From Alternaria dauci (taxonomy: Eukaryota > Ascomycota > Dothideomycetes > Pleosporales > Pleosporaceae): 64,000 nt of DNA. Positions 21,977 through 32,290 of this stretch are shown piece after piece (the stretch's first letter is position 1; every line of letters begins with the position of its first letter). The stretch spans positions 6,262,001 through 6,326,000 of the forward strand of contig NC_091272.1 of assembly GCF_042100115.1 (NCBI RefSeq), read 5' to 3'. A model generated the notes under the pieces. It saw nothing but the letters and a program-made list of their open reading frames with translations. It did not search any database and had not been told where the DNA came from. The position numbers and the translations under genes are program-made.

Positions 21977-23969
21977 TTCGAGGTTGAAGGCTTGGAGAGC
22001 CAGTGCTAATCATCGTCGGTCCAGAGTGGGACGAACACGATTGGGAAGTAGCCTCAAGACTCGCTACAGCAGCAGAGTGAGGCTTCGATGTGGAGTATCG
22101 TCGGTTTAATACAAGCCCAAGACGGATGCTCGCGCTTGGGTAGTCAGGCACAGGCGGTGACAAGTGACATGTAACATGACGAACACTGTGGAGTCCCGTG
22201 ACGGCGACTGGCTAGATTCGTGCAGCTTATGGACGGATTGATGGATGGAACAGACTTGCGGATGCGTTATGAGTTGGCAGAATCGCTAAGATCCGCTCGA
22301 CACCCAACCTCGCGCTATGCCAAGCTTGTTTACATCTGACAGTCGGTAGGCTCGATCGGAAGCTAGTGATATGTCAACAACTATGCCTCACCGTCTTATG
22401 GTCAAAAGAAACTACTTTGATCATGAGCCTGCGTGACCACATGTTGGCACTCGATCTTCACAACACGTTACCCCGCCTCGCTTCCAGCCTTGTCCGACCC
22501 CTCAGTATCGATATGTCCGATTGGGTCCAGCGCAAGAGGGCCTCGAGTCCAGATCCATCATACAGAGGACGCATCCGTGTTATACATCTCGGTGTCACCT
22601 GGGACGTAACGTGTGACGGATCCATTTGACGTCTTCTCTTCCTTATGTGTTCACTTGGGTATCGTTGAACGTTCTAAGCGGATGTACATTGAGCAGCGTT
22701 GTCGACAAAAACAACTGTTCTTGCATCTTTCGGACGTGTTTCCAGTAACCGTTCGTTCCATGGTTGATATGTCGCTTCCAAGTCTCTGGCCAAAGGGACT
22801 TGCAGGGCGATCAGGCCGTCGAAAAGATGAGGCTTACAAAGACCTTTGCTTTTATGGAAAGGTAGCAATCTCGCGCATCCGGTGTGGTTTGGAGGGAACA
22901 GAGCGCCCTGGACATGATCCCGAGGCTGAAGTCAGACAGCTCCCCTGACGTCACCTGTCACAGTTGCTACAGCTAGCGTCTTCAACATGTGCAAAGAACA
23001 AATACACGCGTTTCTGCTACGTATCAAGTACTATATGTATGGCCATGTCCACCACGCTTCCCAACTCAGCAGCTACACGCGATCGCTGGTCGAGTCCGGA
23101 GCTAGTCGCCCCGAAGACCGCTATTCGTTCGGTTTCTGGATGTCAATTCTGCGCCGACACTTACGAACCTCCGATGAACGGTCTCTTCCTAACCACTAGC
23201 TGCACGCGTTGCAGACTTCCATACCCAGTGGCTACGCTTGCCGACTTCGCATCTTTCGCATTGCCCTCACAGCGGTTCTCCATTGGAGTATGCATTTCCC
23301 CCGACGGTCTGCTATCTTCTAGACCCTTTACGACCAATCGCAAAGCTGTCACAAGGGCCAGAGGATGACTTCCGCCGGGGTCGTGCTTCGCGCAGACCCG
23401 ATGTGGGGTTTGTCAGCTCAGGTGCGCCGGAGCTGGGGTTCAACAGCCCCGTAAAGATTCGCGTCTGTAATTTTTAGCTGCTGCACCCCAAGCAGTCGGC
23501 AAGGTCAAAACGTGCTCGCAACGAAGGATTATACATTCGCGTCCAACTACACTATATACATGTGTTACAAGCGACTGTCGCCTCCCAATCTCCACGCCCA
23601 GAATCATTACAGCGATGCGTGCTACTGACTCAGCGTTACGAGCGCGTTCTTTATCGGATGACTAGTCCGCTCTAAACATGGGACTGGCTAATCTGTATGA
23701 TTCTGCGGACGCACGGACTGCGCCCTTCAACTCGACATCCTGCAGAATGCGGTTTAGCGCCTGTAGAAAGCGTGCAGTGCTTTCTTGGGTATGGCCTAAG
23801 GTGTGAGTCTGCACCAGCAGTCGTACTTAGGATCCGTCATCCGCAACGACATCTTACGCCTTATCATCTAATCTGTACAGAGGGCGCGCACTTGTCTTTC
23901 ATTCCTCCCAAGGTCCTCAACACCGGCCAATACGATCTGGTCTTGCTTGCGAGATCGTGGACCGCCATC
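21977..23969. other. 2 kb intergenic region
   Basis: This lies between two divergent genes and contains both promoters. Plus-strand frames of 87-134 codons occur between 22366 and 24092 but none shows a domain or a consistent splice partner. The frame running into 23970-24088 is the first exon of the homeobox gene and is annotated there. No RNA gene or repeat recognised. Confidence 0.5.
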
Positions 23970-26900
23970 ATGGCTACCCCTAGTGCAGCCTTCGATATGG
24001 CGGACTTCGTCGATTTCGGGGAAGCAGGCATGCCCAATGTGTCACAAGAAACCGCTCTTAGCGTACCAGCAACCTTGTCACAACAAAGGTGAGTTTGCCG
24101 AGCATCGTCGAATAATCTCAACTTGTGACTTGCTTGTTGCGGATTGGCAGGGACCATGGTTCATACCTGCCAGCTTCCCTTTTCATAGTCCTAACATATA
24201 CTAGCGTTCCGTTGGATAATGACTCTGGAACCCTGGAGCAATCCAACAGTGCTCAACCCACGAGTACAGACTTCAACACGGACTTTAGCAGCTGGCTCCC
24301 ACGATACCAGAAGCCAGCTCATCCATGCGAGTACTGTCGATCAAGATCCCTCGAGTGCTTTGTCTACAACTGCGATGGCTCAAAGCAAGTCGGATGCTCC
24401 CCATGCAATGCTCTGTTCCGACCATGCAGTTTCAGCAACCCCGAGAGGATGCCAGATATGCGACAAAGGACTGCGCTTGACACATTAGCTATTGTGGCCG
24501 AGAATGATACCCGACACTTTGGCGGACTTACGGGCAGGCAGCAGATGCGATCGCTGGGTCATCTTGGCCCAATTGAAGATGGAAAAGAGGACGGCGAAGG
24601 CTCTAAGAAGGGTACTGCAGGGGCTCGTTTTCCTAGAGCTGCTGTCAAAGTGTTGAAAGATTGGATGCTGATGCATATCGATCATCCTTACCCCACCGAC
24701 GAAGACAAGGAGACTCTGAAGCAGCAGACTGGCCTGTCGGTTGGTCAAATCTCCAACTGGATGGCCAACACACGGCGAAGGCAGAAGGCTCGACCCAAGC
24801 GAAGCGCATCGCCGAGTCTTCGACCATCAACAGAGGCCATCAATATACCAGCAGGCAAGACCTGGGAAAGTTTGAGTACGTACACCGAGTCTGGGTTCAC
24901 TCGATCTCACAAAACTCTGGCGTCGACATCCACCGGAAAGTTCATGACTTTCCGAATGGGTGACAAGCGTTCAGACGTTGAGCGCAGAAACTCAGATACT
25001 GGCGCATCATTCCAAGTGCCAGTGCTCCAGCAAACAGAAGTTTTGGGTTAACTCGCGACAGATCCTTTTGAACGATGGAAACACTCTCCCCCTGAGAACG
25101 AACCGGCCCCGCTAGAAGCTATTGCCCACGCTGTTGAAACCTTTGACCCACCAGAATCTGCCAACTTGAGTAGCAGCTACCGCAAAGATATCTCCAACGA
25201 CAGCACCGGAAGCTTTTCGGTATTCAGAGCACCGTCTATCTCGTCTCTGGAGACTGGTCTTACGCAGATGTCTTCCGGCTCTCTCGGATCCCGGAACTCA
25301 GCTTACTCGCACGGCTCAAGGCACTCTCTCGGCTCCTTGAACAGCTTGAAGTCAAAGGAGAGGCGGAGGCGTCGTCGTCTTCCTACCCGAGCAGCGAAGG
25401 CTAGTCCCGATGAGGGTCAGCGCATGTTTCAGTGCACGTTCTGCACTGATACCTTCAAGTCCAAGTACGACTGGTATGTGCTGACTTCACATATGTTCAG
25501 ATATTAGAAGCTAATGTATTCAAGGTCCCGTCACGAGAAAAGCCTTCACTTATCTCTGGAGAAGTGGCTGTGCGCGCCTATTGGTGAGGTCGTCGCTGAC
25601 AAGGCTACCGGCAAGCCCAGATGTGTTTACTGCGATGAGCTAGATCCCAGCAAGGATCATTTGGCAACTCACAACCACTCAGCTTGCTACGAGAAAGGCC
25701 CAGAGTCTCGAACCTTCTACCGGAAAGACCATCTTCGACAGCACTTGCGACTCATGCACGGTTGCAAGATGATCACGAGTATGGATACATGGAAGTCCGA
25801 AGCCCAATATATCAAATCTCGCTGCGGCTTCTGCGGGATGAACTTTGACAAGTGGCAAGATCGTACCGACCATCTGGCGAAGGAGTTTCGCAATGGTGCA
25901 AGTATGAAGAACTGGAAGGGATGCAGAGGCTTGGACCCTCATGTCGCCATCCATGTGACCAATGCCATGCCGCCGTACCTTATCGCCAACGAGAGTAAAT
26001 CCCCGTTTCCATTCTCCGCCAGCAACACCACCAGTCTCAAGGTACGTACCACTGTAGCGAACATGCGGACCTGTAGTGAGGTCAAACTCCACGCGAATCC
26101 TCACTGAAGTGTACTTTACTAACCCCTCAGCAGCAACTCAACCTATCGGTGGAGAACAGAGATCTCGAGTATCTACTGCCCAACCCTGATCCCAACAACA
26201 CAACGAACGACATATCGGTTGCATACCAGACCGGAAGTGATCCCTCGACAATTGGCTCTATCGTCTTGACAACACCCAAAGATTATTCCTCGTCAGAGTC
26301 GCCAACCAGCAACCCAAATGCAACCTGCTGGGAGATTCTTACACTGCAATTGGGGCGCTTTGCACGAGAACACATCGGGAAGCATGGGTCAAAAACCTTG
26401 ACCGACGAGATGCTACAATCTGAAGCACGTCGTATCCTGTACAACGATGACGATCCATGGAACCAGACCTCTGCCGATAACCCCGAGTGGTTGAACCTCT
26501 TTAAGAAAGCCCACGGTATCGACGCTCAACTCCCAATAAAAAGTACGTGTTGGGGAACTTCTATACGCTTGTTATGCTGTCTCTAACATTGAAACAGATA
26601 TCAGTGGAGAACACGACATTTTCGAAGATCTCGGTATTAACTACGGCTCTGCTTTAGATCCAAGCTTCGATGCGAGTAACGTTTTCCGCTGCACAACCAT
26701 GTCCCAGGACGACCCAATGCGGGCCATCTCTTACGAGTTCGCGCTATCTGGCTCTACCAACTTCATTCAAGGACACGCACGAAACCTCTCCTCCGGTCGC
26801 GAAACACCCTATAGCATACCGGGCCTGAGTGGATCGCCTGTCTCACCAGCCTCGTGCGCCCCCGTTACAACAGCCACTAGTACAGAAAACATAATGGGTG

Positions 26901-27322
26901 TATTCGACTCCATCTCAGAACTTGCATGCACAGCAGCAGGTAGCACAGGCCCCTGCTTCGGCGAACATGGCGAAATCGGATTTGCTACGAAAACTGCTGG
27001 ATCGCCGAAGAGGAGGTACTGGCTTGATGAAACGAATGCGCACATGGCGCCGTTCACAACCAGCGCGGCCGCACAATCTGTCCTTGATTGCCCGACTGCT
27101 GGTGAGTCTACCATTGATGATTTCCAGTTTCCGTCCTGGGATCAGCTGCCGGAGGATTTGCAGAACCCGACGAGTAGTGCGGACTACAATTCTGCTATTC
27201 CGATTGCTACTACCGGGGTCAGCATGTCGGCTGTGGAGGGCGCTATGTCGATGCCTTGGGATGATATGGATTTTGCTATGGATATGGATATGGATATGAA
27301 CCTGAACCTGAACCAAGCATGA
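23970..27322 (+). CDS. Transcription factor with zinc-cluster-like motif, TALE homeodomain and C2H2 zinc fingers
   Basis: Six exons: 23970-24088, 24205-24875, 25062-25473, 25525-26041, 26131-26542 and 26598-27322, giving about 951 aa with agreeing phases. Residues about 82-118 follow the spacing C-x2-C-x6-C-x12-C-x2-C-x6-C (CEYCRSRSLEC, then CSPCNALFRPC), like a zinc cluster. The homeodomain (about 181-240) is a TALE/KN type: PRAAVKVLKDWMLMHIDHPYP and helix 3 QISNWMANTRRRQKARPKR, with the key Asn and Arg residues. A junction-spanning WESLNPFERWKHSPPENEPAPL follows. C2H2-type fingers begin near 386: FQCTFCTDTFKSKYDWSRHE, then CVYCDELDPSKDHLATHNHSAC, YRKDHLRQHLRLMHGC and CGFCGMNFDKWQDRTDHL. The end is acidic, with an MDMDMDMNLNLN repeat, plausibly an activation region. 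This architecture is known in filamentous ascomycetes; targets here are unknown. Intron 1 has a second in-frame acceptor (24150). Confidence 0.88.
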
Positions 27323-28207
27323 GGCAGGATGGTAAATTTTTGATAGCGGGTGGTTGGAGTCTGTTCTCTTTCCTGTTCAAGACGCTCGCTGCTTCTTTCG
27401 GGCATTAGCGTGATGGGCGCACATCTGGATTAAAAGGTTCATCTCTTTCTTCGGTCTATGCTTTACGAGACAATATGACATTAATAGCTTCACAGTTGGT
27501 TTGATTTTGAGGTCCGACAGTGTGATATGTTTTTATGAAATGTACTCCAAAAAGTACCTACTGCCTCCTATACTAGTTTTTAAGACCTTACCTGCGGCGA
27601 TGAGTTCTGCAGTTACTTTTGAAATAGAGTGAATTATTTCATATGTTGTTGCGATACAGTATGTTGAAGGCCCTCGCAGTACCTTCTTGTAACAAACTAA
27701 GACCTCGCATGCTGCGAAGGCCCTCACGATCAGGTCAAGGTACAATGTAATAAGAACATATTGCGGTAAAACTTTCCATCGTTCTTTCATATCACTCAAG
27801 TCTATTGTATGTCTTCTCAGCCAGAGTTTGTTGATTTTGCACACGCTCAAACGCTTCCAAGGTTCTCATCTTTCAGTCATTCGATCCCTACTTTGATAAG
27901 ACATATCAATCAATTGTCATCTCAAGTCATATGTCTTACAACGTATCACTCCATCTTCTATGCTACCATCTGCTTCTTTTCGCAAGTCCTCATTTGTCGT
28001 TCCACAAATACGCACCTACCCATCACCGTCCTGTACATAGCCGTAGACACACCGCATACTCCACTCTTGTGCTCCACAACATGGAGAAAGCATGTCACTT
28101 CGATTGTTTGTTCTCAGTAAGATGTGTTATGCGCAAGCCTTATTTGCCTAGGATAGATTTTGACTAGATAATACGTGCTATTTGAGTGGCGAATATATCA
28201 ACAACCG
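27323..28207. other. Intergenic region before tRNA-Ser
   Basis: The 3' region of the homeobox gene followed by AT-richer DNA. Short frames on both strands lack features. Nothing else is seen until the tRNA. Confidence 0.5.
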
Positions 28208-28288
28208 GGCGTTGTGGCGGAGTGGTTATCGCGCAAGACTTGAAATCTTGTTCCTTAGGGAGCGTCAGTTCGAATCTGGCCAACGTCG
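28208..28288 (+). tRNA. tRNA-Ser(UGA)
   Basis: The 81 bases fold as a class II tRNA. The acceptor stem is GGCGTTG with CAACGTC (one G-U pair), the D stem GCG/CGC encloses GAGTGGTTAT, and the anticodon stem CAAGA/TCTTG presents the loop CTTGAAA with anticodon TGA (28241-28243). A long variable arm TTCCTTAGGGAGC is diagnostic for serine. The T arm is GTCAG-TTCGAAT-CTGGC. There is no intron. CCA is not encoded, as usual in eukaryotes. A run of six T follows at 28291. Confidence 0.96.
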
Positions 28289-28290
28289 TC

Positions 28291-28296
28291 TTTTTT
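28291..28296 (+). terminator. RNA polymerase III terminator of tRNA-Ser
   Basis: Six consecutive T residues begin two bases after the tRNA discriminator base, the standard polymerase III stop signal. Confidence 0.85.
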
Positions 28297-28485
28297 GCCC
28301 ATGCGTGTGCTGCGTTGTTGGCTGTGAGCGACAGGTATTTGGGTAGGGATGCGGGAAACCCTGTGGTTCGGAAGCCACATGGGGTGCTTGCATCATGACA
28401 CCACAAGTTTGAGAACACAGACCCCTTTGGTATCATTCACGATTTTTTTGTGATTCGGCATACATACCATGTTTCTTACACTGGC

Positions 28486-29890
28486 CTACAGTTGGTCCGC
28501 GCTGACTCTTTGCACAATGATACCTGTCGATGCGCCACCTCCATTGCAGATGACAGCCGCACCATACTGTCCAACCTTCAGCTGATGCAGCAGCGTAACC
28601 AGAATCCTGCTTCCGGAGCTACCCAGAGCATGGCCCAGAGCAATAGCACCACCTCTTGGGTTTACATTGTCTGTGCCGAGACCAAGGATCTTGGCATTAG
28701 CCTTGATGACGCCAGCGAAGGCCTCGTTGAACTCCCAGATGGCGATGTCGTTCTTGGAGAGACCAGATTGCTTTAGGAGTTTCTCGACGCACGAAGAGGG
28801 GGCGATGGTAAAGTCGATGGGGTCTGAGTAGCGTCAGTGAGAGCGGAGGAGCACAAGAGTTTGCGAGTACATACCAAGGGCAGCATCGGCGTAGGTGACG
28901 ACCTTTGCTAGTACGCGGCTGTCCTTGCCGTATTGCTGTGCAATTTCCTTGCTTCCGAGTACCAGTGCAGATGCGCCATCACTGAGGGGCGAGCTGTTCG
29001 CCGCTGTGACTGTGCCGTCTGGTCCCTTTTCGAAAGATGGTTTCAGCGTGGGGACCTTTTCTATCTTGAGCTTGGTGTACTGTTCGTCCTCGGAGATGAC
29101 AGTCTCGCCCTTCTTCGACTTGACAGTGACTGGTACAATCTCCTCTTTGAAGAGTCCGTCCTTGTATGCTTGTTGTGCGCGCTTATATGTCTCGATGGCA
29201 TAGTCGTCCTGCTCTTGCCTTGAGATTTGGAACTTCTTTGCCGTGTTCTCTGCACAGTTGCCCATGTGAAACTGGTTGTAGACATCCCACAGCCCGTCGG
29301 CGATTAGGCCGTCCTGCAGCTTCTGGTGGCCGAATGCTGGTTGCTGGCTGGCCCTGTTCAGATAGTATGGTACTCGTGTCATGTTCTCCATTCCGCCGGC
29401 AACCTGTGCTTCCGCTTGGCCGAGCTCGATGGTCGAGGCGGCAATGTTTACTGCCTTCAGACCCGATGCGCATACTTTGTTGATGGTGGTGGCTTCGATG
29501 TTGGTGGGCAGCCCGGCGAAGATGGCTGCTTGTCGTGCTGGTGCTTGTCCGACGCCTCCGGAGAGGACGTTGCCCATGTACACGGCATCTATCGACGAGA
29601 TTGGGACTTTTGACTTTTCCAGGGCGGACTTTATGGCTGTAGCGCCGAGTTCGGTCGCGGAGACTGTCGTGAAGCTGCCATTGAACTATGACGTCGTTAG
29701 TAACTGAGGTCGCTGGGAATACCATATGACTGACCGTTGCGGTCGGTGTTCGGCTCGCGCTTATAATGTATGCATCCCGGATTTCTTTCCTTTGCGGCGC
29801 AGAGCTGCTGAACTGTCTTTGGATGCTGGCCAACCGTTGTTGCGGCCGTGAGGCCATTCTCATGGATGTGCGAAGAGCAGCGGAAGACAT
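28486..29890 (-). CDS. Acetyl-CoA C-acetyltransferase (thiolase II), probably mitochondrial
   Basis: Three exons: 29890-29735, 29685-28875 and 28823-28486, giving 434 aa. The first intron has a GTCAGT donor and TTACTAACG branch; the second has a GTATGT donor. The enzyme interconverts two acetyl-CoA and acetoacetyl-CoA + CoA. Residues 1-35 form an Arg/Ser-rich amphipathic presequence without acids ([18 protein letters not shown]), typical for mitochondrial import, so this resembles ACAT1 rather than cytosolic Erg10. Thiolase landmarks: [19 protein letters not shown] across the first junction; active Cys near 124 in [32 protein letters not shown]; His near 387 in [17 protein letters not shown]; second Cys near 415 in CNGGGAS. 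The C-terminus (VSADQL) is not a peroxisomal signal. The gene converges on the tRNA-Ser, 198 bp from its stop. Confidence 0.95.
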
Positions 29891-31129
29891 GGCTGAACGA
29901 TACTGTGGACAATGTTTGACGTATGTTCAGAATGCGGAGAGAAGGACCCTAACGAGTCGAAACGTGATTATCACATGGCGGCAACACTTCCGCGGGCAAG
30001 TCAAATGCGGGCGGAATGTGGAGGAAGCAGGTTCCAGTACGTATGCCGAGGTTCGGCAGCACGCGGCACCACCCGGCTTTACAGGTGGTTGTTCTCCTGG
30101 AGCCATCTCCTTCCGCTTTCACTGACTGTTAGGACGACGACAAGAGATGCTTCCAAGCCGTTTTCAAGTCACGCTCACTCTGAATTTTCACGGTGCATCT
30201 CACGTCCGTGCCGACACTGTTTCTGTGCATCGTCCAACGCAAACACATCCCTCGCCTTATGGAACATGTCACGTATCTGTTGTCAACCATAATCACGCAT
30301 CGTTACCATGGCCATGCAGCCTGGGCCGCTCTGCACGTTGTGCATATTGAGGCTCAGCTGTAGTACAGGACCCGTCTTCCGCTCCGGAGAAGCTAAGCTC
30401 GTGGTGATCGTACAGGAAAGTCGTTGATTGAGCACAATCACCCGCATATGACAGTTGACAGGATTGTCGTAGGGACACCCGTCTCACGCTCTGTGATATT
30501 CCCTCACCACAACAGTATCGACGCGCAATTGTCTTTTGCTCCCTGGCTCGCTCCCGTTGGTCACGTTTCCATATCGGCGATCACTGCTTCAGACGTTTTG
30601 TCACTTTTGTAGCATCTGTCAATTTTTCCATTCACCCTCAGAGCAGCGCTGGTCTGTAAGCACGGGTATGTGCACAACTGTGCCTGCAGCACTGTCCCAG
30701 GACTACGACCGCTTGAGCATGTTGTCTGTAGTACCACGCCGGATAAGTAATGTCCTACTTTGCCTTGCCGTTTCTGGTCTCTCCAGTCTTGACGAGCGCG
30801 TCATTCCTTACATTGAATATGGAATCATTCGGATAGTCGCAGGAATAAGGCTTGTTGTCATGTCCTGGATTGAACACAGACGCATTGCTTTGGTTAGTAG
30901 CATGGTACAGACACCAAAGACTCCTAGCTTTGGCTGAACTTTCGAACACACAGCTGGCAAAAACCACAAACGGCCTACTGAGGCGTCTTCACCAAGTATA
31001 AGAGCAGGTCGAGAGCGCGACATGAACTGGACCAGGCTCATACAACTCAAATCAGCTTCATCCGAGTCAGCCAACATATCAACTCCTTTCACTAAATTCA
31101 TATCCCATCTCAAGATCTCTACCGCCAAG
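29891..31129. other. Intergenic region between divergent thiolase and BYS1 genes
   Basis: Promoters of both flanking genes lie here. Plus-strand frames (29912-30292, 30536-30937) are without domains and look random. The BYS1 promoter end is the only part with clear signals (TATA-like box at 30997). Confidence 0.5.
30997..31004 (+). promoter_or_regulatory. TATA box of the BYS1-domain gene
   Basis: TATAAGAG lies 133 bases before the chosen ATG (31130) and only 25 bases before an earlier in-frame ATG at 31022. Transcription from this box would start at or after 31022, which argues that the downstream ATG, which also begins the signal peptide, is the real start. Confidence 0.55.
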
Positions 31130-31609
31130 ATGCATCTCCCAACCCTCATCGGCGCTTTTGCCTTGACAGCCCACACGGCCTTCGCAGCCTACTCTATCAT
31201 CAACAACAAGTGCCACTACCCTGTCTGGGTATCATCTGTCCAGGCCACAAGAAGCGAGCTTGTGATGATCCAGCCGGGCGGCACGTGGTCGGAAAGACAG
31301 AAACTCGCTGAAAACGGCACGGGTGTCAACATCCAAGTCGTCACTTCGGAAGATGCCTTTGGCACCAGCAAGCCAATCTTGAACATGCAGTACTCTTATG
31401 GCGGGGGGCTATGGTACAGCCTGAGCAGTGCTGTCGGCCCCGCCTTCCCAGGCGAAAAGATCCGCATCCACAACACCGATGGTTTGCCTGTGCAAGAGAT
31501 TGTCTGGATTGGGGACCACAGGCCAGAAAACGTCGCGGCCTACCCCAATGGTGAGGCAAACTTGACGCTCGAGTTGTGCGACGACTTCAAGCGGCGCTTC
31601 AGGGCTTAG
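31130..31609 (+). CDS. Secreted BYS1-domain protein
   Basis: A single exon of 159 codons. The start MHLPTLIGAFALTAHTAFA is a clear signal peptide with likely cleavage before AYSIINNKC; the in-frame ATG at 31022 would add 36 residues and bury it. The mature part matches the BYS1 (Blastomyces yeast-phase-specific 1-like) family: NNKCHYPVWVSSVQ near its start, a central GGTWSERQKL, the ILNMQYSYGGGLWYSLSSAVG core and an ELCDDF end. Only two cysteines remain after cleavage, probably forming a disulphide joining the two ends of a thaumatin-like beta-sandwich. These proteins are small, secreted or wall-associated and of unknown biochemical role; some change with growth phase. It is not annotated as a toxin. 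One N-glycosylation site is visible (ENGT), and another near ANLT. Confidence 0.85.
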   Translation: MHLPTLIGAFALTAHTAFAAYSIINNKCHYPVWVSSVQATRSELVMIQPGGTWSERQKLAENGTGVNIQVVTSEDAFGTSKPILNMQYSYGGGLWYSLSSAVGPAFPGEKIRIHNTDGLPVQEIVWIGDHRPENVAAYPNGEANLTLELCDDFKRRFRA

Positions 31610-32290
31610 GTGACGATGTCAAATGGCCAGCAAGAATGCCTGTGGTGAATGTGTGGTTGTGGTGGACCAGGGAAGGCAACCATTTGGGAAAAGCAAAGTG
31701 TGACAATGGTCTGAGGAGAGCGCCTCAATTCAGGAGATATCATGTCATTCATTTAGACCTCGCGTATCGCAAGATGTAATTCAATTGGATTAGTTGTACC
31801 CAGATGGCTGTTCCCGTGTGCAAGGTACGCAAACTGTCCTAACGTCAATCTTTCCAAAAAGTTTTTTCAGACCTCAAATCGATATGAAGTTAAGGAACTT
31901 TCTGCTTTGAGCTTTTGACGCGTACATCGAGCATGCAAACTTGGTCGCATTGACTGGTGTTTAGTTTGGTTGGCTCAACAGCGAACGGTTCAGAGATGTG
32001 CTAGCGCATTTCTCGCACGCTAGACCCTGTTTGCCATGCAGCAAGTGATGCTCGACAGCCGGCCCTTCACTCTCGCAAACCACATCCCGCCTGCCGCATC
32101 GTTTCGATTTGCACTGCTTTTGTCGAACGCGCATGCCTATCTGCAGCAACCCTAGTGTCGTACTGTAGAGCGGCTCTAGATTTTCCTACAGCGAACCGAG
32201 GGGACCCTAAGACCCGCGCAGCCGCGTGACGACCCTGTCCCAGACACCCGACGCCTCCTCCAGCACTCCTCGAGGGCCTCACCTATCGCT
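31610..32290. other. Intergenic region
   Basis: The BYS1 3' region and the promoter and leader of the Sds3-like gene. No coding frame or RNA is supported. Confidence 0.5.

Noticed and set aside
31022..31129. Upstream in-frame ATG for the BYS1 protein
   Set aside because: It lies about 25 bases from the TATA box, so probably at or before the transcription start, and would bury the signal peptide.
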